Positions 47,318 to 55,964 are shown, counted from the stretch's first letter. The stretch is 64,000 nt of DNA from an uncultured Eisenbergiella sp. (GCA_910585455.1 CAJUEL010000023.1:1-64000); one strand, 5' to 3'. Program-made: numbers and translations. The notes: generated by a model from the letters alone, not told the origin.

Positions 47318-48898
47318 CTATGCTCCTTCTATCGTGTCCAGAAATTCCCCCTGCATACCCTGCAGGGACAATCCCTGGCTTACATATTCCTCCATCAGCG
47401 CCACGAGCTCTGCGCTCAACCGTTCCCCCGGCACTGCCAGCGGAATGCCCGGCGGATACAGATTCAGAAAAGTGCCGGAAATTTTCCCAACGGCTTTGGA
47501 CAGCGGCGTTTTTTGATGTCCTGCATTCAGGGCATCGCTGATGCTGCATACAGTTTCCAGCTTCGGATATAAAGAGCCCTTCCGTCCACAGAGCATTTCC
47601 TTCTGCCGTCTATCCTGCCCCGGCCGGAAAAAGCCTCCATTGCGGCATCTGTCATATTTTCCGGCAACACAGGCAGCATCGATCCGACATAGCGCCTCTC
47701 CAAGCCTCCGCCAGCCCGCTTCGTCATCACAGCAGGTCATGATCGCCGTCACATAGCTTCCCGCCGCCATTTCCGGCTGTAAATGATATTCCTCTAAAAG
47801 TATATCATATAATTGCTTTCCCGTCAGCCCTGCACGGGAAGAATCGATCAAAATCTTGCCCGGATCCATCCAGGGCCTTGCACGCTTCCCGCCGACCGGA
47901 CTTTCCTGCGGCATCGCGCGGTTTTCCCTGCCGGATTCCTCCGGCATCCCTTCTGCAGTCACCAGACGCAGAAGAGACAGTCCCCTGGTCTGTTCCAGAA
48001 ATTCCTTCCGCCGCGCAAAAAAATCCGTCCACAGCCCCTCTCCCGCTTTCTCCACAAGGCGCATGCAATCATCCATGCCCGCCATCAGCACATAGGAGGG
48101 GGAGCTGGTCTGGTAAATGCTGTCAAACAGGCGGATTTTTTGCAAATCCACATAGTCTCCGCACACATGTAAAAGCGCCGTCTGTGTAAAGCACGGCATC
48201 GTTTTGTGCAGGCTCACCACCGTCAGATCCGCCCCCAGCCGCACCGGGCTTTCCGGGAAGTCCGGATGAAAGCCGAAATGCGCCCCGTGCGCCCCGTCCA
48301 CGATCAGGGGTATCCGAAACCGGTGGACGATCCTTGCAATTTTTTCCACATCTGCGACAACGCCGTCATAGGTGGGGGAGGTCAGCAGAACCGCCGCCAC
48401 ATCCGGATTTTTCTCCAGCGCTTCCTCCACCTGTCCGGGCGTGACCGCATCCGCAATTCCCAGCCCTGTAACCGTATCCGGATACAGATAAACCGGCTGC
48501 AGCCTGCGCAGATAAACGGCATGGTAGACGGCCTTATGGCAATTGCGCGCCATGAGCAGCCTGCCTCCCTCCGGCGCCGCAGCCGAAATCGCAGTCAACA
48601 GCCCTGCCGTGCTGCCGTTGACGCTGTAAAAGGTATGCGCCGCCCCATAGAGCCGCGCCGCCCGTTCCATGCAGCCGCGCAGCCGCCCTTTGGGATCATG
48701 CAGATCATCAAAGCCGTCGATCTCCGTAATATCCAGCGCGGCAGCCGCCGCAAGCAGCCGTTTTCCGCCGCCCTCATTCTCACCCGCTTTTTCCCGTATC
48801 CAAAAAAGCCGCCGCTTATGCCCCGGCATGTGCAGCGGATAATAATCGCTTTGGGAATATGCAAAAAGCTCCTCTGACAGAGCCTTGTCCTGTTTCAT
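47318..48898 (-). CDS. Orn/Lys/Arg-type PLP decarboxylase
   Basis: A 526-residue fold-type I PLP enzyme of the short Gram-positive type. HMPGHKRRLFW opens it, then FYSVNGSTAGLLTAISAA, IVDGAHGAHFGFHP and TVVSLHKTMPCFTQTALLHV, in which the HK Lys binds PLP. The C-terminal GKISGTFLNLYPPGIPLAVPGERL is typical. The substrate among arginine, lysine and ornithine cannot be read. Its place upstream of the kinase-holB block matches yaaO in Bacillus. A longer frame to 49021 has no ribosome site. Residues about 375-405 and 455-480 contain unusual Arg/Gly-rich inserts. Confidence 0.9.
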   Translation of the reverse strand: MKQDKALSEELFAYSQSDYYPLHMPGHKRRLFWIREKAGENEGGGKRLLAAAAALDITEIDGFDDLHDPKGRLRGCMERAARLYGAAHTFYSVNGSTAGLLTAISAAAPEGGRLLMARNCHKAVYHAVYLRRLQPVYLYPDTVTGLGIADAVTPGQVEEALEKNPDVAAVLLTSPTYDGVVADVEKIARIVHRFRIPLIVDGAHGAHFGFHPDFPESPVRLGADLTVVSLHKTMPCFTQTALLHVCGDYVDLQKIRLFDSIYQTSSPSYVLMAGMDDCMRLVEKAGEGLWTDFFARRKEFLEQTRGLSLLRLVTAEGMPEESGRENRAMPQESPVGGKRARPWMDPGKILIDSSRAGLTGKQLYDILLEEYHLQPEMAAGSYVTAIMTCCDDEAGWRRLGEALCRIDAACVAGKYDRCRNGGFFRPGQDRRQKEMLCGRKGSLYPKLETVCSISDALNAGHQKTPLSKAVGKISGTFLNLYPPGIPLAVPGERLSAELVALMEEYVSQGLSLQGMQGEFLDTIEGA

Positions 48899-48942
48899 AT
48901 CCGATTCCTGTCCGCGCGCTTTGGCGCGCATGTATATTATAG

Positions 48943-48962
48943 GAAACGACATAAGTCGTTTC
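48943..48962. promoter_or_regulatory. GAAACGAC/GTCGTTTC dyad next to TATAAT
   Basis: An 8-bp dyad GAAACGAC-ATAA-GTCGTTTC is followed on the minus strand directly by CTATAATATA, a likely -10 for the decarboxylase gene. The same arrangement is upstream of the GH78 gene at 63554-63586. An operator overlapping the promoter is possible. Confidence 0.5.
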
Positions 48963-49030
48963 TGTTTGCATCGTCCGCACGCTGCTAAAGCAGCGATGTT
49001 TCCCTGTGCGGACGTATGCATCAGGAAGAG

Positions 49031-49555
49031 TCATCCCTTCCCCCTGCAAAAAAGTGTTTCCTTTAAAGAGCAGTACTTATCCGCCGCCGTCACAATCCAC
49101 GCTTCCCGGCACATGGGGAACTTTAAGGTCAGCGGCCACATGTGCTTTACGATGATATCCCTTTCCCGCGGGGACAGCCGGTATTCCTTTCCGGCATTTT
49201 GAAGCGCCACGTAAGGATGATGAAAGCCATGCAGCTTTTCATGGCTGTATTTATCGTGCCAGTCGTACAAAAAATAATCATGCAAAAGCGCGCCCCGCAC
49301 CATGTCCCGCTCCTGACAGCGGATACCCAGCTTTTTTAATTTTTCTTCAATGATAATGCTGCATTCCGCCACGCACAGGCTGTGCTTTTTGACCGAAATC
49401 CGCCCGTGCTGCATAAACTGCCCGGACCGGCGGAAGTTGTGCGATTCCAGAATGTCCTTCGCATATTGCTCGATGCGCGCCCTGCGCTGCCTGCGCTGCC
49501 GCCAGAGCTTCTCGATCCGCGCGCGCCGCTTTGCCTGTCTTTCCCGTATGTCCAC
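49031..49555 (-). CDS. HD-domain phosphohydrolase-like protein
   Basis: About 174 residues. A very basic start (RERQAKRRARIEKLWRQRRQRRARIEQYAK) is followed by an HD domain with His in KKHSLCVAECS, the HD pair in GALLHDYFLYDWHD and a distal Asp in VTAADKYCS. These are the metal ligands of HD hydrolases. The substrate is unknown. The likely start is GTG 49555, one base after the stop of the antitoxin-like gene, with GGAGG 13 bases upstream; a GTG at 49579 lacks a site. It is coupled to that gene. Confidence 0.75.
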   Translation of the reverse strand: MDIRERQAKRRARIEKLWRQRRQRRARIEQYAKDILESHNFRRSGQFMQHGRISVKKHSLCVAECSIIIEEKLKKLGIRCQERDMVRGALLHDYFLYDWHDKYSHEKLHGFHHPYVALQNAGKEYRLSPRERDIIVKHMWPLTLKFPMCREAWIVTAADKYCSLKETLFCRGKG

Positions 49556-49556
49556 T

Positions 49557-49832
49557 TTATGTAATGTTCCTCCGGTCACTCAAATATTGTTCAACCATGA
49601 TTCTCAATTCTTCTATTGACAACCACCCGTTTCCGTCTTTCACTGCCGCTTCTGCCTCATTCAGCTTTTCCAGTAATTTCCTTTCCTCTCTATCACGCTC
49701 ATAATCCGCTATATCCATAACTACAAATTTTCCCCTGCCATTTTGGGTTAAAAATACGGGCTCCCCTATCTGACAGTTTTTTAATACTTCATTATAATTT
49801 CTCAAATCCGATACCGGTAATATATTTGCCAT
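49557..49832 (-). CDS. Phd/YefM-family antitoxin without adjacent toxin
   Basis: About 91 residues. MANILPVSDLRNYNEVLKNCQIGEPVFLTQNGRGKFVVMDIADYE is the Phd/YefM DNA-binding N-terminus, and a helical C-terminus (KLLEKLNEAEAAVKDGNGWLSIEELRIMVEQYL) suits toxin binding. No ParE/RelE-like gene follows; the next gene is an HD-domain protein, one base away. It may be orphaned, may pair with that HD protein, or may regulate elsewhere. Start ATG 49832 is tentative since no strong ribosome site is seen. Confidence 0.8.
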   Translation of the reverse strand: MANILPVSDLRNYNEVLKNCQIGEPVFLTQNGRGKFVVMDIADYERDREERKLLEKLNEAEAAVKDGNGWLSIEELRIMVEQYLSDRRNIT

Positions 49833-49924
49833 ATACGCCACTTTTTTCAAAAAAACAGAAATTCTACCCTTATATTATATCCAACGGTGCTGTAATAATC
49901 AACGAAAAATTTTACAGCTTTTTC

Positions 49925-50381
49925 GTAACAGTTCAGCCCTCAATGTCGTTTGGTCTGACGGCGGGCGCTGGGAACGGAACGGGGAACCGGCAGCAGACGC
50001 AGGGGCGGGAGGGCGGGGCAGACGGGACAGGGAGCGGCGGGAAGATAGGCAGGCGGAGGACACAGACTGTTTCCAGGCGCTTTTATCCGGAGCGGAGAAA
50101 TTCCCAAAATGACAGGATATTCCTGGGACAGGGCGCAAAACTGTCTGAACGCAGTGAGTTTTTTTGCGTCCTGTCCCGTTCAGGAATAGCCGGTCATTTT
50201 GTGGAATTTCCCGCTCTGGATAATGCGCCCGGAAACAGTCTGTGTCCTCCGCCTGCCCATCTTCCCGCCGCTCCCTGTCCCGTCTGTCCACGTCCTCCTG
50301 CCCCTGCGTCTGCTGCCGGTTCCCCGTTCCGTTCCCGGTGTCCGCCACCAGACCTGATGACGTTGGAGGCTGAACTGTTAC
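49925..50381. repeat. Giant fold-back palindrome 4 (457 bp) with GTAACAGTTCAG ends
   Basis: The longest member. Its termini GTAACAGTTCAG (49925) and CTGAACTGTTAC (50370) are the dispersed short dyad split apart. Shoulders TTATCCGGAGCGGAGAAATT and AATTCCCAAAAT equal those of palindrome 3. The apex TGTCTGAACGCAGTGAGTT differs by one base from palindrome 1. It lies between two Phd-type antitoxin genes and has no believable ORF. It fills most of the gap 49833-50468. Confidence 0.88.
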
Positions 50382-50468
50382 AAATTTTGATTGCATTTTC
50401 ATGAATATTCAAATACAATGTAAGAAATGATAAAATTGTGATAAAATTCAGATAAGGAGTGATCGTAT

Positions 50469-50729
50469 ATGATTCAAATCAGACCGGTATCAGATTTGAG
50501 AAATAAGTTTCCAGAGGTCGAAAAAATCGTTAATGAAGGCGAACCGGTATATCTTACCAAGAATGGCTATGGCGCAATGGTGGTGCTCAGCCTTGATTTA
50601 TATGCAAGGTTAACCGATGGCGCCGAAACGGCATTGGATGAGGCAGACCAGGCAGCTGCAAAAGACAGCAGGAGAATGACACATGAGGATGTATTCGGCA
50701 ACCTGCGGAGGAAAATAAATGCCCAGTAA
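50469..50729 (+). CDS. Phd/YefM-family antitoxin
   Basis: An 86-residue antitoxin. MIQIRPVSDLRNKFPEVEKIVNEGEPVYLTKNGYGAMVVLSLDLYARL is the Phd/YefM DNA-binding fold. The C-terminus (ALDEADQAAAKDSRRMTHEDVFGNLRRKI) should wrap the toxin. It overlaps the toxin gene by 11 bp. AAGGAGTG precedes the ATG. Antitoxin-first order and overlap are standard for type II modules, which repress their own promoter. Confidence 0.9.
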   Translation: MIQIRPVSDLRNKFPEVEKIVNEGEPVYLTKNGYGAMVVLSLDLYARLTDGAETALDEADQAAAKDSRRMTHEDVFGNLRRKINAQ

Positions 50730-51048
50730 AAAATACCGCTTGCAGTACCTGCCACTTTTTTATGAAGACCTTGAAGAAAAGATAACATATATCGCTGTTG
50801 AACTGGGAAATCCACAGGCTGCAAATAATCTGCTGGATAAAGTAGAGAATGCTATCCTGGAACGTCTTCCAATTGCAGAGTCTTTTGAACCGTACCATTC
50901 TGTCCGGGAAAGAAAATACCAGTATTATCGAATTTATGTGGACAATTTTATAATTTATTATGTAATAATCAATAATAATCCCAATGACCTGATTATGGAG
51001 GTAAGGAGATTTCTTTATAAAGGACAGGATCAACACAGACTGGTATAG
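50719..51048 (+). CDS. RelE/ParE-family toxin
   Basis: A 109-residue basic protein. YRLQYLPLFYEDLEEKITYIAVELGNPQAANNLLDKVENAILERLPIAESFEPY and KYQYYRIYVDNFIIYYVIINNNPNDLIMEVRRFLYKGQD match the RelE/ParE fold. Late residues typical of the family (the YRIYVDNF strand and the VRRFLYKG end) are kept. Whether it cuts mRNA or poisons gyrase cannot be told. It overlaps the antitoxin gene and ends just before a convergent kinase gene. Confidence 0.88.
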   Translation: MPSKKYRLQYLPLFYEDLEEKITYIAVELGNPQAANNLLDKVENAILERLPIAESFEPYHSVRERKYQYYRIYVDNFIIYYVIINNNPNDLIMEVRRFLYKGQDQHRLV

Positions 51049-51069
51049 TCAAAACGGCACTCCCTGCTC

Positions 51070-51978
51070 TCACTCTTCCCGGAATAAAAGCCACACTGTC
51101 AGCTGCCCGTCTTCCACCTGCGCCGACACGCCGCCGCCCATTTTCTCCATCAGTCCCTTCACGCTGGAAAGCCCCAGCCCGGCGCCTGCCGTATGACGGG
51201 CGCGGTCCGCCCGGTAAAAGCGGTCAAAAATCCGGTCCGCGTCCGGTTCCTGTCCCCGCGCCACCGGATTGGAAAACCAGAGCCTGCTGCCCGCCTGTCC
51301 GATTTCCAGCCTGCCGCTGCCATGCCGGAGCGCATTCTGGATGAGATTGGAAAAAATCCGTTTCATCGCCTCCTCCGAAGCGTGCACCATAATGCCGGGC
51401 GCATCCGTTTGCTTTTCATCCGCCATCTGCACAAAATGCAGCTCCGGCTCCACACCGCTTTCCACAAGTCTCGTATAAAAGCCCGCCAGCACATCGCAAA
51501 GCACGGGAAAGGGATCCAGGCTTTCACACGCGATCCGATATTCCCCGTCGGCAAGGCGGGTGAACACAAAAAGCTCCTCCAGAATATTTTCCAGATCAGC
51601 AAGCCGCCTTTTGATAATATCCAGATATTGCCGCCTCTGTGCAGGCCTTTCCTCCTCTTCCAAAAGCTGTACATACCCGGATGCCCCGGCGAGGGGCGTA
51701 CGGATATCATGGGAAATGGAGGTGATGGCACTTTTCAGCTCCCGATCCGCATTTTCCAGCAAAATTCCCGCCTGCCGTCCCTTTTCCAGCCGTTCATTGA
51801 TCGCCCTGCAAGCGCGCAGAAACCCACGGCTTCGCACGCTGACGCCAAGCCGCAGGTTACTGTTTTCATCCGTTTCTTCCAATTGCTCTGCCCATTCCAA
51901 AAGCTGCCTTTCACAACGCCATCGGTCCGCTGCCAAAAGCAAAAGCGCAATGACAAGTCCTGCACATATCCAGGTCAT
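51070..51978 (-). CDS. Sensor histidine kinase with a single N-terminal helix
   Basis: A 302-residue kinase. One membrane helix (about 1-20) is followed by a short linker, without a visible sensor domain. The H-box is ITSISHDIRTPLAGASGYVQLLEEEERP. The ATPase domain has MKRIFSNLIQNALRHGSG and AGAGLGLSSVKGLMEKMGGG. It is of the intramembrane-sensing type linked to ABC transporters. It follows the permease gene by 25 bp; the cognate regulator is the first gene of the unit. The signal is probably relayed by the transporter. Confidence 0.9.
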   Translation of the reverse strand: MTWICAGLVIALLLLAADRWRCERQLLEWAEQLEETDENSNLRLGVSVRSRGFLRACRAINERLEKGRQAGILLENADRELKSAITSISHDIRTPLAGASGYVQLLEEEERPAQRRQYLDIIKRRLADLENILEELFVFTRLADGEYRIACESLDPFPVLCDVLAGFYTRLVESGVEPELHFVQMADEKQTDAPGIMVHASEEAMKRIFSNLIQNALRHGSGRLEIGQAGSRLWFSNPVARGQEPDADRIFDRFYRADRARHTAGAGLGLSSVKGLMEKMGGGVSAQVEDGQLTVWLLFREE

Positions 51979-52003
51979 AAAATCCCCCGTTCTGTCTATC
52001 CTG

Positions 52004-52810
52004 TCAGATATCCTTCTTTTTCAATGTGAGCATCCCTACTGCCACAAAAAGCACAAGCCACACCATTGCCACGGCCATATGCCGCATAAAGGGTTCCCCC
52101 AGCACCAGCCTTGCCACGACGCTTTCCGTACAGCCATACAATGTCCAGTCAAAGATGGAGATACCCCACATTCCCAGAAGCTGTTCCAGAAGCGACACCG
52201 CCAGACCGCTGGGAATGATGATGCCCGCAGCGATGCCCGCTCCCTCGCTGCGCAGCAGCACACAGAGCAAAATGCTCTGGGCGCAAAACGCCAGACCGGT
52301 CAGGCCGAAGCCTCCCACAAATACGCCAACATTGATTGCAGGTCCTTCCGCAAATCGAAGTCCCACTGCCTGACAGCATATTTCAAATACGAGCCAGGTG
52401 CCCGCCATCCAGACCAGACCCACAATCGCCATGCACATCAGCTTGCTTAAGAAATACCGTCCACGGCTGCCCTGGACTGAAAATATATTTTTGGCAAAGC
52501 CGCTGGCAAAATCGGAGCAGACAAACAGCGCTGTCACAATGTATATAGCAAGGTTGAATATACCGCCCGAATAAATCGTGGAACACAAAGCGTCCGTTTT
52601 TGACAGGGACAGGATTTCATTGATGTCATCCTCATCCTCTGAAGTAAACACCATTCCTGCCGCCTCTCCCGCCGCCCTCGCGTCCGGATCCGTCACAACA
52701 TGCATGAGGGTCACGGTCAGAACAATGCCCGCTACCAAAATGAAGGACGTGATATAAAACATTCTGGACCGAAACATCCGGCGCAGATCCATTCTGAGTA
52801 AGTTAAGCAT
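52004..52810 (-). CDS. ABC-2 type transporter permease
   Basis: A 268-residue permease with about six helices: residues 18-38, 85-105, 125-150, 160-185, 190-215 and 240-262. The start MLNLLRMDLRRMFRSRMFYITSFILVAGIVLT is typical of peptide/antibiotic-resistance permeases. It overlaps the ATPase gene by 8 bp. Such transporters remove bacteriocins or lantibiotics from the membrane. The substrate is not known. Confidence 0.88.
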   Translation of the reverse strand: MLNLLRMDLRRMFRSRMFYITSFILVAGIVLTVTLMHVVTDPDARAAGEAAGMVFTSEDEDDINEILSLSKTDALCSTIYSGGIFNLAIYIVTALFVCSDFASGFAKNIFSVQGSRGRYFLSKLMCMAIVGLVWMAGTWLVFEICCQAVGLRFAEGPAINVGVFVGGFGLTGLAFCAQSILLCVLLRSEGAGIAAGIIIPSGLAVSLLEQLLGMWGISIFDWTLYGCTESVVARLVLGEPFMRHMAVAMVWLVLFVAVGMLTLKKKDI

Positions 52811-53714
52811 GCTCTTCCCCTCCCATCTGATTCAGAAAATACTCCTCCAGCCCCATTTTGTGCCGGTACAGCTCCTGTACCGCAATACCTTCCTCCCCGA
52901 AGGCGCGGCTGATCTGCTCCCCCGTGCACGTATCGAAAATGCGCAGCTCTCCCTGCGGACGCACCTCATATGCCGTCATGCCCAGCTTTCTTTCCAGACA
53001 GACCGCCGCTTCTTTGGGCCGGTCCACCCGTACGTACAGATAGTCCTGACTTTTTTCCTCCAGCTCTTTGGCGGAAATTTCCTGTACCAGCCTGCCGTCC
53101 CGGATAATGCCGTAGCAGGTCGCTATTTTGTGAAGCTCCCCCAGAATATGGGAGCTCAACAGGATCGTGATTCCCCTCTCCCGGTTCAGCCTCTGCAAAA
53201 GCTCCCGCACCTCGGACATGCCCTCCGGATCCAGACCGTTGATCGGCTCATCCAGAATCAGAAAATCCGGGCTGCCCAGCAGCGCCATCGCCACGCCCAG
53301 TCTCTGCTTCATGCCCATGGAAAACTGCCTGACCGCCTTTCTTTCTACACCGGACAGTCCGACCATGGCCAGCAGCTCCCGCATGCGCTCTTTCCCATCC
53401 GCAAGTCCCAAAAGCGTCGCTTTCAGCATCAGATTTTCCTGTGCGGACAGCTTCGGGTATATCCCCGGGCTTTCAATGAGAATTCCCGTCCGCCTGCGCG
53501 CCACCGCGTCCGTGACAGGCTTGCCGAACAGCGCAATCTCCCCCGCGTCCGGCGCAGCCAGCCCTGCCAGCATTTTTAATGCCGTGGACTTGCCCGCCCC
53601 GTTCCTTCCGATAAATCCGTAAATATCGCCCTGACGCACCGTCATGGACAGCTGATCCACCGCCCGCTTTTTTCCGTATGACTTACAGAGCATTTTTGTC
53701 TGCACCACATCCAT
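52803..53714 (-). CDS. ABC transporter ATP-binding protein
   Basis: A 303-residue ATPase. Walker A GRNGAGKSTALKML, Q-loop LIESPGIYPKL, signature FSMGMKQRLGVAMALLG, Walker B FLILDEPINGLDPEG and H-loop SSHIL. The last 90 residues form the extra domain of BcrA-like ATPases. It pairs with the overlapping permease. I chose ATG 53714 because AGGGGAGGAAGAG precedes it; the longer frame to 53789 is rejected. It follows the regulator gene by 124 bp. Confidence 0.92.
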   Translation of the reverse strand: MDVVQTKMLCKSYGKKRAVDQLSMTVRQGDIYGFIGRNGAGKSTALKMLAGLAAPDAGEIALFGKPVTDAVARRRTGILIESPGIYPKLSAQENLMLKATLLGLADGKERMRELLAMVGLSGVERKAVRQFSMGMKQRLGVAMALLGSPDFLILDEPINGLDPEGMSEVRELLQRLNRERGITILLSSHILGELHKIATCYGIIRDGRLVQEISAKELEEKSQDYLYVRVDRPKEAAVCLERKLGMTAYEVRPQGELRIFDTCTGEQISRAFGEEGIAVQELYRHKMGLEEYFLNQMGGEEHA

Positions 53715-53838
53715 CGTCTCTTCCTCCCCTGCCTGAACCGTTGCTGACAGATTCTGCAAAGCACCGTTTTGCTTTGACACGGATATCATCTCACAGCGCG
53801 GTACAGAAATCGCAAAGAAAAGATAAAGAAAGTATTAA

Positions 53839-54519
53839 TCATATTTCCGTTAATTTAAAGCCGATTCCCCAGACAGTCTGTATGTAATCCGGCGCGCCTG
53901 CCGCCCGCAGCTTCGCCCGGATATTGCTGATGTGCACGTTGATCGTTTTATCCTCAATGAACGCGTCCTGCTGCCATACCGCCTCATAAATTTCCTGTCG
54001 GGTGAACACCTTTTTGGGGCGGCGCGCCAACAGCTCCACGATGCCGAACTCATGCGCCGTCAGCTCCACCGCCTTTCCCTGTGCCAAAAGTCGCCTCGCC
54101 TGCATATCGATCGTCCATTCCCGAAAGAGGATCATTTCCTCCTGCTCCTGCCGCGCCCCTCTCTGATGGCGCAGCTGCACGAGAATGCGCGCCCACAGCT
54201 CCTCCAGCGCAAAGGGCTTGGTCATATAGTCGTCCGCGCCCGCCACCAAAAGCTCCACCTTGTCCTCCAGCGCGCCCTTCGCCGTCAGCACGATGACCGG
54301 AACCTGGCTGGTCCGGCGGATTTCCTCCACCAGCCTGTCGCCGGAAAGCCCTGGCAGCATCAAATCCACAAGCAGAAGATCAAACTCCTGCAGCTGCCAT
54401 AAAAGCCGCCCCTCCGTCCCGGAAAAGGCCTGGGTCACACTGCATCCCTTTTGTGTCAAAAATGCCTCCGTCATATTGTTGATGTCCGTATCATCCTCAA
54501 CCAGAAGAATTCTCGTCAT
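53839..54519 (-). CDS. OmpR-family response regulator of the ABC unit
   Basis: A 226-residue regulator. Receiver: RILLVEDDTDINNMTEAFLTQKG, phospho-acceptor in LLLVDLMLPGLSG, VIVLTA and YMTKPFALEE. Winged helix: VELTAHEFGIVELLARRPKKVFTRQEIYEAVWQQ and DYIQTVWGIGFKLTE. It is the first gene of the regulator-ATPase-permease-kinase unit and likely activates it. The ATG at 54519 has GGGAGG upstream; the longer frame to 54675 runs into the oxidoreductase gene and is rejected. Confidence 0.93.
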   Translation of the reverse strand: MTRILLVEDDTDINNMTEAFLTQKGCSVTQAFSGTEGRLLWQLQEFDLLLVDLMLPGLSGDRLVEEIRRTSQVPVIVLTAKGALEDKVELLVAGADDYMTKPFALEELWARILVQLRHQRGARQEQEEMILFREWTIDMQARRLLAQGKAVELTAHEFGIVELLARRPKKVFTRQEIYEAVWQQDAFIEDKTINVHISNIRAKLRAAGAPDYIQTVWGIGFKLTEI

Positions 54520-54557
54520 AGTTCCTCCCGTCCTTGCTACCGCTCCTGCAAAAAGCC

Positions 54558-55913
54558 TCACTCCGCCTGTTTCTCTTCCTGTGCCCGGCGCGCCCATTTC
54601 CCACGGCTGTCCCCGATCGCCGGATTTTCCAGAAGCTGCCCCTCCTGCGCAAAACGCGAGCCATGGCAGGGACAATCCCAGCTATGCTCGGCGTCGTTCC
54701 ATTTCAGCGCACAGCCCATATGAGGACACCTTTTTGTAGAAAAAACCATCATATCCGCCGCCGCTTCCAGCATGTTCGCCGCAAGCTGTTTCTTTTTCAT
54801 GCGCCGCGCGGGAGAAAACACCGGCGCGAAGGGATTCTCGCGCTCCAGCACGTAATCCCGCAGAAGCTGCGCCGCCGCCATGGCGGAGGACATGCCCCAT
54901 TTATTAAAGCCCGTCGCCGCAAACCATTCCTGCCGCCGCCCGCTGTAACGCCCGATATAAGGAATGCCGTCTAACGTCATGCAGTCCTGTGCCGCCCAGG
55001 CATACCGCTCCCGGGCATTGGGATAATATTTCCCGGCAAACTCCCGCAGCTTTTGCCAGCCACCCCCTGACTTTCCAGTCTTGTGCCCGCCGCCGCCCAG
55101 AAGCAAAAGTCCCTGCGCATTCCGAAAGGACAATCCGTTTTGCGCCTCGTCCACAAACATGCCCTGCACCTGCTGCGCCCCTTCCAGCGAAAGGACATAG
55201 GAGCGCTGCTGATACATTTTCATGAAGTAAAAGCCATGGGTATTCACGATCGGAAAATGAGTGGCAAAAATAATCTTCTCCGCGCTGATTGCAACCCCCT
55301 CCCGGGTCAATGCCTCCTGGTTTTTCACGGAAACAATGCAGGTATTTTCATAAATATGCAGCCCCGGCAATATCCCCCTCACAAAGGCGATCGGATCAAA
55401 CTGCGCCTGATCGGGAAAGCGCACCGCGCCCACCACCGGAAACGGCAGCCCCAGAGCGTCCGCAAAGGAAGCCCGATAGCGCAGCTTTTCAAGCGCCCCA
55501 AGCTCCTGCTCCAGCTTTCTCTGCGCATTTTTGGAATACACATAGTTATCCTGATTTTCAAAGCCACAATCGATCCGCTCACAAAGCTCCCGGTATTTTT
55601 CCACCGCCTGACAATTTGCCCGCAGATACATGTCCGCAAGCTCCTCTCCCCACGAGGAGATCAATTTGTCGTAAATCAGTCCGTGCTGCGCCGTAATTTT
55701 AGCGGTCGTGTGCCCCGTCGTGCCCTGACAGATACGTCCGGCTTCCACAAGCGCGCACCCAACCCCTGCCTCCCGCAGAAAATGCGCACACAAAATGCCC
55801 GTCATTCCGCCTCCAATGACGAGCACTTCTGTCTGCATATCCTCTTTCAGCGCCGCATATTGAGGCAGCCGATTTTTATCTTCCCATTGTGACAGCATCC
55901 CAAAGCCCTCCAC
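54558..55913 (-). CDS. FAD-dependent oxidoreductase with C-terminal Rieske domain
   Basis: A 451-residue protein of the DadA/glycine-oxidase-like group. The FAD motif is VLVIGGGMTGILCAHFLREAGVGCALVEAG near residue 30. LLLGGGGHKTG and ATGFNKWGMSSAMAAAQLLRDYVL complete the FAD fold. Residues 385-440 are a Rieske [2Fe-2S] domain with CPHMGC and CPCHGSRF ligands. Such proteins are found in many clostridia; the substrate is unknown. It lies 38 bp upstream of the ABC-linked response regulator on the same strand, possibly by chance. The start may be the ATG at 55913 or a few codons later (MLSQWEDK). Confidence 0.88.
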   Translation of the reverse strand: MEGFGMLSQWEDKNRLPQYAALKEDMQTEVLVIGGGMTGILCAHFLREAGVGCALVEAGRICQGTTGHTTAKITAQHGLIYDKLISSWGEELADMYLRANCQAVEKYRELCERIDCGFENQDNYVYSKNAQRKLEQELGALEKLRYRASFADALGLPFPVVGAVRFPDQAQFDPIAFVRGILPGLHIYENTCIVSVKNQEALTREGVAISAEKIIFATHFPIVNTHGFYFMKMYQQRSYVLSLEGAQQVQGMFVDEAQNGLSFRNAQGLLLLGGGGHKTGKSGGGWQKLREFAGKYYPNARERYAWAAQDCMTLDGIPYIGRYSGRRQEWFAATGFNKWGMSSAMAAAQLLRDYVLERENPFAPVFSPARRMKKKQLAANMLEAAADMMVFSTKRCPHMGCALKWNDAEHSWDCPCHGSRFAQEGQLLENPAIGDSRGKWARRAQEEKQAE

Positions 55914-55935
55914 TGCAAGATTTCAGGGAATATTC

Positions 55936-55964
55936 GTAACAGCTCAGACGGCTCCAAACATTAC
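55936..55964. repeat. 29-bp dyad GTAACAGCTCAGAC...
   Basis: GTAACAGCTCAGAC and GCTCCAAACATTAC face each other with almost no gap between the oxidoreductase and GH13 genes. Belongs to the dispersed GTAACAGTTCAGAC family. Confidence 0.6.

Noticed and set aside
52809..53579. 256-codon plus-strand ORF
   Set aside because: Antisense shadow of the ABC ATPase gene.
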